Below, piece after piece: positions 1 to 5,580 of a DNA stretch of 9,793 bases. Source of the stretch: Actinobacteria bacterium UBA2236 (GTDB taxonomy: Bacteria > Actinomycetota > Actinomycetes > Nanopelagicales > Nanopelagicaceae); the NCBI GenBank assembly GCA_002347935.1, contig DDYK01000062.1, positions 3,845 through 13,637 of the forward strand, in the 5' to 3' direction. The position numbers and the translations under genes are program-made. The notes below the pieces were generated by a model, which saw only the letters and a program-made list of their open reading frames with translations, was not told where the DNA came from and ran no database searches. Position 1 is the first letter of the stretch, and each line of letters starts with the position of its first letter.

Positions 1-1133
1 GCAACTTCTTCTAAATTTCTAATCCAACCTTTTGCAAATGGTGCTTGGTCAAATCTATTTAGGACTAAGTTATCGGCGATGGAATAAGAAGTAACTAAGC
101 CATGCTTCTCTCGATCTTCAGGAATGTGGGAAACACCTGCTAGATGTGCCGCCCGTGGATTTAGATTTGGAATCTCTTGACCCTTAACAATAACCTCACC
201 ACTTAATCTAGAGCGCATGCTGCAGATTGCTTCAACTAATTCTCGCTGGCCATTTCCTTCAACGCCTGCAATACCAAGAATTTCGCCAGCATGAACTTCT
301 AAAGATAGGTCCTTAACAGATTCAAGTTTTCTATCATCACTTACTCGAAGGTTCTTTATCGAAAGCAGTACTTGCTTAGGCTTTGCTTGACTCTTTTCAA
401 CGCGGAGAACTACTTCGCGCCCCACCATCATTTGGGCTAGTTTTGCTTCACTACTCTCCTTAGGGGTAGTTGTACCCATCAACTTCCCACCACGAAGAAC
501 AGCTATTCGGTCAGCAACTGCCATAACTTCACGCAGCTTATGGGTAATGAAGAGAATTCCAACCCCGCGTTTGGCAAGATTTCGCAAAACTTCAAGGAGT
601 TCATCAGTTTCTTGAGGGGTTAATACTGCTGTGGGTTCATCAAGAATTAGTAACTTAACATCACGCCTAAGGGCCTTTAGGATTTCAACTCTCTGGGCCA
701 TGCCCACTGGAAGATCTTCGATGATTGCATCAGGATCAACCTCAAGGCCATATTTTTCTGAGAGAGCCAAAGCTTCTTTTCTGGCCCGCTTGATATTTAC
801 TACACCGAATCGCTTTGGTTCATCTCCTAGAATCAAATTCTCTGTAACGCTCATAACTGGAACTAATTGAAAGTGCTGGTGAACCATTCCTACACCGCTA
901 GCAATTGCTGCCGCTGTATCTCCACTTTCCATTACAGTGCCATTTATTTTTATAATCCCGGAATCTGGCTTAACTAGCCCAAATACTGCTTTTACCAGCG
1001 TTGATTTACCTGCACCATTTTCACCAAGGAGGGCAAGAATCTCTCCTTCTTTAACTGTTAGTGAGATATTCTCATTGGCAACAACACTTCCAAAACTCTT
1101 GCTGACTCCCTCAATTTCTAGAAGAGTTTTCAC
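1..1133 (-). CDS. Nucleoside-type ABC importer ATPase, two-domain (3' end beyond left edge)
   Basis: Cytoplasmic ATPase that powers the importer encoded just upstream; it resembles NupO/YufO of the BMP-family guanosine/nucleoside transporters and the RbsA-like two-domain ATPases. About 377 residues are visible of roughly 500 expected; the C-terminus lies left of the window. Domain 1 is intact: Walker A GENGAGKST at 37-45, Q-loop Gln86, signature PVGMAQRVEIL at 142-152, Walker B LLILDEPTAVLTP at 161-173, and switch His198. Domain 2 begins near 255 and has a degenerate Walker A (GVEGNGQRE, 290-298, no GKS/T), which is usual in this family, followed by the PEDRE motif near 338-342. The start is GTG: an in-frame TGA lies only five codons upstream, and an AGAAGGA ribosome site precedes it. 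The GTG overlaps the permease stop (GTGA), so translation is probably coupled. The family is certain; the substrate is inferred from the neighbours. Confidence 0.95.
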   Translation of the reverse strand, partial: MKTLLEIEGVSKSFGSVVANENISLTVKEGEILALLGENGAGKSTLVKAVFGLVKPDSGIIKINGTVMESGDTAAAIASGVGMVHQHFQLVPVMSVTENLILGDEPKRFGVVNIKRARKEALALSEKYGLEVDPDAIIEDLPVGMAQRVEILKALRRDVKLLILDEPTAVLTPQETDELLEVLRNLAKRGVGILFITHKLREVMAVADRIAVLRGGKLMGTTTPKESSEAKLAQMMVGREVVLRVEKSQAKPKQVLLSIKNLRVSDDRKLESVKDLSLEVHAGEILGIAGVEGNGQRELVEAICSMRSRLSGEVIVKGQEIPNLNPRAAHLAGVSHIPEDREKHGLVTSYSIADNLVLNRFDQAPFAKGWIRNLEEV

Positions 1134-2110
1134 GACTTTTCCTTCTCATACGGTATGCCTTCAGCAGCTGGAGGGCGGACTTTTCCGGCAGAGATTGCTA
1201 GAACAACAATTGTCAGAATATATGGAAGCATGTTTATAAATTGCGGTGGGATTTCCACCACTTCATCAATCATTAATTGATTAGTAACAGCTTGGGTTAA
1301 TCCGAAAAAGAGCGCAGCAGCAAGTGCGCCAAGTGGGTTCCATCTGCCAAAGATCATGATGGCAAGAGCGGTGAAACCCTTTCCGGCAGTAAATCCCCGC
1401 TCAAATATTCCAACTGCTTCCAGGGCGAGATATGAGCCAGCCAGTCCACCGACAGCACCTGCAACAGTGACATTCACGTAGCGAAGTCTTGTTACTGAAA
1501 CTCCTGCAGTATCGGCACTTGAGGGATGCTCCCCGACTGCCCTTGAGCGAAGACCCCAAGAAGTCTTATAGAGCGCAAACCAGAGACCTAGAATGAAGAG
1601 GATTCCAAAGTAGGTAATTGGACCGTGAAAAGATAGAACTGGTCCAAGTATTGGCCAGGCACCAACTACCGGAAGGTCAATCGGATCGAGGGTTGAGGGG
1701 ATTGAATAATTCTGGCGATAGTAAAAGGAAGTAATACCTGCAGCCAAAATATTTAGGATTACTCCGGCGATGATTTGATCCATTTTCCAATTAACTGCCA
1801 TCAGGGCCAATAACAGCCCCATCATTGCCCCCGTAAATACCCCAACGAGCATTCCTTGCACTGTATTTTCCAGAATTGCTCCAGCAAAAAAAGCAGTAAA
1901 GGCAGAGATTAGCATCGTACCTTCAATTCCAATATTTACAACTCCGGTTCGCTCACACATTACTCCAACCATGGCAGCAAGAGCCAGGGGAAGTGAGAAT
2001 TGGATTGCGGTGTATAAAACTGATGCAGCTACTAATCCATCTCTACTATAAAAGTAAGTAAAAGCTGCAAGGAATGCAAAGATTAAATAATGGCTTGTGC
2101 GTAGTTTCAT
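1130..2110 (-). CDS. Nucleoside ABC transporter permease, NupQ/YufQ-like
   Basis: Integral membrane subunit of the BMP-family importer, 326 residues. It is hydrophobic throughout, with about eight or more apparent membrane segments (for example around 8-20, 28-50, 68-80, 86-106, 165-182, 212-232, 245-275 and 293-309). The cytoplasmic-loop motif GLRSRAVGEHPSSADTAGV at 186-204 is the family's ATPase-contact region, and ERTGVVNIGIEGTM at 53-66 is typical of the YufQ branch. The C-terminus is short and charged. The ATG overlaps the stop of the other permease by one base (TAATG), and GGAG sits six bases upstream, so coupled translation is likely. The downstream ATPase starts inside this stop codon. 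Two unlike permeases suggest a heterodimeric channel. Family placement is firm; nucleoside specificity comes from the binding protein and from the divergent catabolic operon. Confidence 0.93.
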   Translation of the reverse strand: MKLRTSHYLIFAFLAAFTYFYSRDGLVAASVLYTAIQFSLPLALAAMVGVMCERTGVVNIGIEGTMLISAFTAFFAGAILENTVQGMLVGVFTGAMMGLLLALMAVNWKMDQIIAGVILNILAAGITSFYYRQNYSIPSTLDPIDLPVVGAWPILGPVLSFHGPITYFGILFILGLWFALYKTSWGLRSRAVGEHPSSADTAGVSVTRLRYVNVTVAGAVGGLAGSYLALEAVGIFERGFTAGKGFTALAIMIFGRWNPLGALAAALFFGLTQAVTNQLMIDEVVEIPPQFINMLPYILTIVVLAISAGKVRPPAAEGIPYEKEKS

Positions 2111-3174
2111 TAGTTACTCCAACCGCTTGTCATCGCCACACTCTCTTTGCGATTTTTAAAGAATCTAGCAAGTAGTGGAGCTGTCACAAAGAATAAAATC
2201 ATAGCCAGAAGCAGATCTACCAACTCAGGTGCAACTCCTGCTTCAAATTGCACTGTAGAACCACTTGCTCGCATTCCGCCAATGAGAATTGCAGCTGGGA
2301 TAACACCAAGTGGATTTGCTCTTCCAAGTAAGGCGACAGTAATTCCATCAAAGCCAAGCCCTGCATTAAAAGCTGGTTCAAATCTTCCAATAATGCTTAA
2401 TGTTTCAACTGCTCCAGCAACTCCAGCAACTGCGCCACCAATTAACATGCTTAACATGATGGTTTTCTTTACCGAGATTCCGGCATACCAACCGGCATTT
2501 CTATTTCTTCCAATTGTTTCAATACTAAATCCAGTAGTGGTATTTCTCATGATCCACCAGAGCGTGATGGATAGTCCTATAGCTAGAAAGAATCCCAATG
2601 GCAGACCCAATAATTCTGGCATTTGAGCTGAATCTTGAATTCGTGGAGTTCTTGTAAGGGGTTGATCTGGCTCTTTAAAAGGATTACTAGTTAGATAATC
2701 AGCGAGGGCAATGACAATACTATTTAGCATAATAGTTGTGATTACTTCATGAACTCCACGATAGGCCTTTAATACTGCTGCAACTAAAGCCACTAGCGCT
2801 CCAAAGAATGCGCCAAAGATCAATGCTAGTGGGATGTGAACTAATGCAGGAAGACCGACAAAGGTATATCCAGCCCATGCAGAGGCAAGCGCTCCAGAGA
2901 TTAATTGGCCTTGAGCTCCGATATTAAATAAACCCGCTCTAAGACAAATCGCTACTGCCAGACCACTAAGAATTAAAGGAGTGGCTTTGGCGAGAGTAAT
3001 TGCGATTCCATCAAAAGATCCAAAAGCAGTGGTAAATAGAACTCTATAAGCTAAAAGTGGGTCAATTCCTTGAATAAAAATTAAAACACCGCCAAATGCT
3101 AGCGCAACAACAATTGATAACAGCGGAACTAATATTGGGCTGAAATCAAGTTTTTTGGCTTGCTTAGCATCCAC
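2110..3174 (-). CDS. Nucleoside ABC transporter permease, NupP/YufP-like
   Basis: Second membrane subunit of the importer, 354 residues from the GTG chosen here. It is mostly hydrophobic; the motif RAGLFNIGAQGQLISGAL (79-96) and the coupling-loop segment FSIETIGRNRNAGWYAGI (216-233) are typical of YufP-type permeases. The frame stays open to an upstream TTG at 3201, giving nine extra residues, but that TTG has only a poorly spaced AAGAAG before it. The GTG at 3174 has GGAG at the ideal six-base spacing, so it is preferred. The gene lies downstream of the binding-protein gene after a strong hairpin and overlaps the next permease by one base. It pairs with the 1130-2110 product to form the transmembrane pore. 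Gene order here is binding protein, permease, permease, ATPase, whereas B. subtilis nupNOPQ has the ATPase second. Confidence 0.92.
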   Translation of the reverse strand: MDAKQAKKLDFSPILVPLLSIVVALAFGGVLIFIQGIDPLLAYRVLFTTAFGSFDGIAITLAKATPLILSGLAVAICLRAGLFNIGAQGQLISGALASAWAGYTFVGLPALVHIPLALIFGAFFGALVALVAAVLKAYRGVHEVITTIMLNSIVIALADYLTSNPFKEPDQPLTRTPRIQDSAQMPELLGLPLGFFLAIGLSITLWWIMRNTTTGFSIETIGRNRNAGWYAGISVKKTIMLSMLIGGAVAGVAGAVETLSIIGRFEPAFNAGLGFDGITVALLGRANPLGVIPAAILIGGMRASGSTVQFEAGVAPELVDLLLAMILFFVTAPLLARFFKNRKESVAMTSGWSN

Positions 3175-3180
3175 CAGATT

Positions 3181-3184
3181 CTCC
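3181..3184 (-). promoter_or_regulatory. Ribosome binding site that decides the NupP-like start
   Basis: On the minus strand GGAG is followed by six bases and then GTG (3174-3172). This is a better initiation signal than the TTG at 3201, which has only AAGAAG two bases before it. The choice removes nine N-terminal residues from the longest reading. Confidence 0.6.
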
Positions 3185-3219
3185 AATGATTTTTGAATCA
3201 AAACTTCTTTTCTTGATTT

Positions 3220-3257
3220 AAAGGGAGATACGCCCTTTTAAAAGCGTATCTCCCTTT
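3220..3257 (-). terminator. 14-bp perfect hairpin between binding-protein and permease genes
   Basis: Arms 3220-3233 (AAAGGGAGATACGC) and 3244-3257 (GCGTATCTCCCTTT) pair perfectly around a ten-base loop. The hairpin begins 22 bases after the binding-protein stop codon and lies before the first permease, within one transcription unit. Read on the minus strand there is only a short TTT and no long U-tract after the stem, so it is probably a leaky terminator or an RNA 3'-end stabiliser rather than a full stop. This would let the binding protein be made in excess over the membrane subunits, as is common for ABC importers. Confidence 0.8.
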
Positions 3258-3279
3258 CTTTATAACCTTAACTTAAGTC

Positions 3280-4311
3280 TTAGAGCTTAACTCCGGTCTT
3301 GACGGTTCCATTGAGAACCTTAGGAGTAATTGCCTTCAACTTAGCTTGATATGCAGCAGGAACTTTGCTTGAGAAGTCGTGTAGTGGAGCAAGTCCGACC
3401 TTTCCAAAGTAGTTTCCACCCTTATCTGTTCCATCAACGATGGTCTTAACCACTGCAGCAACGCCTTGATCGATTAACTTCATTGCAGAAGTTACAAGGC
3501 AAGGACGAGCTTCAGGAAGTGTTCCCCATTGATCGCTATCAACGCCGATGCAATATGCACCTTGCTTCTTTGCAACGCGAAGTAGTGCACCGTTTCCAGT
3601 GTTTCCACCTGCGCCGAAGATGACGTCATAACCCTGGGAGAGAAGCTGCTGAGCAGTTGTTCCACCCCATGCTGGGTCATTAAATGCGTTATCTGGAGCG
3701 TGATAAATCAACTTAGTTGCTGGATACTTCTTATTAAGTTCCTTAGCGGCATATGCAACGCCGTTACGGTATCCCTCTCCGAAGTAACGAACTGGTGGAA
3801 CAAGGTCAGTTCCAAGAACTGCGCCAGTCTTACCGGTCTTTGTTAGATGTCCAGCTAGATATCCTGCAAGGAATCCAGCCTTATCTTCTGGGAAAACTAG
3901 TCCAGTTAGATTTGGAAGAGCTGCTCCCTGGAATTGATCTACACCAATGAACTTAATTTTTGGATAATCAGTAGCGGCCTTAGTCATGGCCTCTGCCATG
4001 AGGAAGCCAACACCGATAATTACATTGTATTTCTTGCTTGCAAACTGGCCGATATTTGTGGCGTAGTCTTTTGGATCTGTTGTTTCGATATATTTAGCGA
4101 AACCACCATTTGACTTAGCCGCAGCTTTCGCGCCTTCCCATGCAGATTGGTTAAATGATTTGTCATCAACTTTTCCAGTATCAGTTACTAAACCGATGCA
4201 GAAAAGTTTTCCGGTACCGCAATCACTTTCCGATGCTGCCTTGGATGGTGCCGCAAATCCTAGAGCTGTAAGTGCAACTACAGCTACTACAGATATCACG
4301 CGCTTAATCAT
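3280..4311 (-). CDS. BMP/PnrA-family nucleoside-binding protein, secreted
   Basis: Substrate-binding protein of the importer, 343 residues, first gene of the leftward operon. The N-terminus is a signal peptide: a basic start (MIKR), a hydrophobic core at about 5-20, and a likely cleavage after SKA at 25. The mature part carries the BMP hallmark TDTGKVDDKSFNQSAWEG (43-60), GAGGNTGNG (233-241) and IGVDSDQ (255-261); this family (PnrA/TmpC, B. subtilis NupN) binds purine and other nucleosides. There is no lipobox cysteine at the cleavage site, unlike most Gram-positive members. Four cysteines (31, 38, 254, 271) could form two disulfides. The frame continues open upstream to 4476, but the ATG at 4311 has AGGAG four bases before it and begins the signal peptide exactly, so the longer reading is rejected. 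Lys is mostly AAG here, consistent with high expression. The exact ligand is unknown. Confidence 0.94.
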   Translation of the reverse strand: MIKRVISVVAVVALTALGFAAPSKAASESDCGTGKLFCIGLVTDTGKVDDKSFNQSAWEGAKAAAKSNGGFAKYIETTDPKDYATNIGQFASKKYNVIIGVGFLMAEAMTKAATDYPKIKFIGVDQFQGAALPNLTGLVFPEDKAGFLAGYLAGHLTKTGKTGAVLGTDLVPPVRYFGEGYRNGVAYAAKELNKKYPATKLIYHAPDNAFNDPAWGGTTAQQLLSQGYDVIFGAGGNTGNGALLRVAKKQGAYCIGVDSDQWGTLPEARPCLVTSAMKLIDQGVAAVVKTIVDGTDKGGNYFGKVGLAPLHDFSSKVPAAYQAKLKAITPKVLNGTVKTGVKL

Positions 4312-4351
4312 GAATCTCCTCTCAAAGATCTCTGGCATTGAGGTATGCCTG

Positions 4352-4357
4352 AGGGTA
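4352..4357 (-). promoter_or_regulatory. Possible -10 box for the importer operon (TACCCT)
   Basis: Read on the minus strand, TACCCT fits the actinobacterial TANNNT pattern and would place a transcript start near 4345, with a leader of about 34 bases carrying the AGGAG site. There is no convincing -35 box. A second candidate, TAGGAT at 4436-4431, would give a longer leader. Neither can be preferred from sequence alone. Confidence 0.25.
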
Positions 4358-4372
4358 AATCGATCGATTACC
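4354..4372. promoter_or_regulatory. Candidate operator: perfect 12-bp palindrome AATCGATCGATT within GGTAA-N9-TTACC
   Basis: Bases 4358-4369 read AATCGATCGATT, a perfect palindrome. Overlapping it, GGTAA (4354-4358) and TTACC (4368-4372) form outer arms on a slightly shifted axis. The element lies 47-61 bases upstream of the binding-protein ATG, next to a possible -10 box, where a repressor could block the importer promoter. No regulator family is assigned. Confidence 0.4.
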
Positions 4373-4525
4373 AGTGGAGAAATAAGTTCATTTTTTATGA
4401 CTATTTCGGGGAGGCTCACTGATACGGGGAATCCTATCCATGCCGGAATTGAAGGAGAACTGCTGGCCGATACCAAAGCCCCCGTGTTTCATCACATTTT
4501 TGTGACCTATTTTCACCTCCCGGTA

Positions 4526-4545
4526 ATACTTTGGTTCCCAAGTAT
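4526..4545. promoter_or_regulatory. Candidate operator: 20-bp imperfect dyad at -35 of the catabolic operon
   Basis: Half-sites ATACTTTGGT and ATACTTGGGA (second read on the opposite strand) match at eight of ten positions. The axis lies between 4535 and 4536, 34-35 bases before the GTG at 4570. If transcription begins at that GTG, the dyad covers the -35 region, where no good -35 hexamer is seen. That position suits a repressor blocking polymerase or an activator replacing the -35 contact. Confidence 0.5.
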
Positions 4546-4557
4546 CAACTCTGGCTT

Positions 4558-4563
4558 TAGACT
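4558..4563 (+). promoter_or_regulatory. -10 box TAGACT for a leaderless transcript
   Basis: TAGACT fits TANNNT and ends six bases before the GTG at 4570, so it occupies -12 to -7 if the transcript starts on the first base of the start codon. The GTG has no Shine-Dalgarno sequence before it and an in-frame TAG directly upstream. Together this points to leaderless translation, which is common in Actinobacteria. Confidence 0.55.
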
Positions 4564-4569
4564 GCTTAG

Positions 4570-5580
4570 GTGAGAACTATCGATTTTCTCGAGCAGGGCG
4601 ATGGGGCAATAACTCTTATTGATCAACGCCTGCTTCCTCATAAGAAGGAAATCCTTACCATTAAAACTCACCAGGAATTAATTGAGGCAATCCAAACTTT
4701 GGCAGTTCGTGGCGCCCCAGCACTGGGAGTAGCTGGAGCTTTAGGGGTGGCCTTGATTGCCCTTCGTAGCGAGCAGGAAAAGTGGAGCCAAGAAGAGAGA
4801 AATAACGCAATTGCTGCCTTAAGAGCTGCTCGCCCAACAGCGGTCAATCTTGCTTGGGGAGTGGACCAAGTTCTTCCGGAATTGGTTAACGGCCCCTCCT
4901 CTGTTTTGAAATCAGCTTTAGCTATTTCCCGCGCTGATGGTCTTGCAAATAGAGCGATGGGAAAACTTGGGGCTACCTATCTTCTAGAAAAGTGCGGCAA
5001 GAAAAAGCTACGCATCCTTACCCATTGCAACACTGGATCTTTGGCTACTAGTGATTGGGGAACAGCTCTTGGAGTAATTCGTGAGTTAAGTGCGCAGGGA
5101 TATATCGAGGAGGTATTTGCTGATGAAACTCGTCCTCTCCTTCAAGGATCTCGCTTAACTGCATGGGAGTTAAGTGAAGCAGGAATCAAATATCGAATTC
5201 TTCCAGATGGTGCTGCAGCTAGCGCTTTATTCTCTGGAGTGATTGATGCGGTATTAATAGGAGCAGATCGCATCGCAAGAAATGGTGATAGTGCAAATAA
5301 AATTGGATCACTAGGTGTAGCAGTTGCTGCTAAAGAGTGTGGCATTCCATTTTTAGTGGTTGCTCCAGAATCGACAATTGATAGATCACTTGCAAGTGGA
5401 GATGAGATAGAGATTGAATTTAGGGCAGATAGTGAAGTAACCCATTTTGCTGGAATTGCTGTAGCTCCACTTGGCGCTAAGGGCTATAACCCAGCATTTG
5501 ATGTGACTTTAGCTAGATATATCACTGCAATAGTTACTGAGAAGTGTGTTTACCAGATTAGTAAAGGTGAGGCGCTATGA
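4570..5580 (+). CDS. mtnA: MtnA-family aldose-1-phosphate isomerase (eIF2B-alpha fold)
   Basis: Cytoplasmic isomerase, 336 residues, the usual length for MtnA (methylthioribose-1-phosphate isomerase). The family converts a 5-substituted ribose-1-phosphate to the ribulose-1-phosphate; relatives (DrdI) act on 5-deoxyribose-1-phosphate. Seen motifs: VRGAPALGVAGA (47-57), the THCNTGSLAT segment with catalytic Cys153, ADETRPLLQGSRLTAWEL (185-202), IGADRIARNGD with catalytic Asp233, NKIGS (243-247) and the YNPAFDVT tail (306-313). The start is GTG, with an in-frame TAG immediately before it and no other start nearby. It lacks a ribosome site and is probably leaderless. Its stop overlaps the next ATG (ATGA), coupling it to a class II aldolase. 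The window shows no methionine-salvage partners such as MtnK, MtnC, MtnD or a methylthioadenosine phosphorylase. With nucleoside genes beside it, ribose-1-phosphate or 5-deoxyribose-1-phosphate are plausible true substrates. The family is certain; the substrate is inferred. Confidence 0.9.
   Translation: MRTIDFLEQGDGAITLIDQRLLPHKKEILTIKTHQELIEAIQTLAVRGAPALGVAGALGVALIALRSEQEKWSQEERNNAIAALRAARPTAVNLAWGVDQVLPELVNGPSSVLKSALAISRADGLANRAMGKLGATYLLEKCGKKKLRILTHCNTGSLATSDWGTALGVIRELSAQGYIEEVFADETRPLLQGSRLTAWELSEAGIKYRILPDGAAASALFSGVIDAVLIGADRIARNGDSANKIGSLGVAVAAKECGIPFLVVAPESTIDRSLASGDEIEIEFRADSEVTHFAGIAVAPLGAKGYNPAFDVTLARYITAIVTEKCVYQISKGEAL

Noticed and set aside
279..300. Loss of Walker A in the second ATPase domain as a sign of decay
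   Set aside because: A degenerate second nucleotide site is normal in this two-domain sugar/nucleoside importer family.
2147..2626. 159-codon open frame on the plus strand within the permease region, and similar open frames antisense to other genes (631-870, 937-1239, 8042-8383, 8453-8824, 9261-9665)
   Set aside because: They are complements of clearly conserved genes, have no ribosome sites or recognisable families, and read as low-complexity Ser/Pro/Ala-rich shadows.
4312..4476. 55-residue upstream extension of the binding-protein reading frame
   Set aside because: It would bury the signal peptide, runs through the divergent promoter region, and lacks the strong AGGAG site found before the ATG at 4311.
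4492..4505. TCACA-TTTT-TGTGA inverted repeat as a CRP-type site or terminator
   Set aside because: The half-sites are in the wrong order for CRP (TGTGA-N6-TCACA), the stem is only five base pairs, and no gene ends nearby. It may be chance.
4570..5580. Annotation as eIF2B-type ribose-1,5-bisphosphate isomerase or a strict methionine-salvage MtnA
   Set aside because: The motifs match MtnA rather than the archaeal bisphosphate isomerase branch, and no other methionine-salvage gene is present in the window; only the family call is kept firm.
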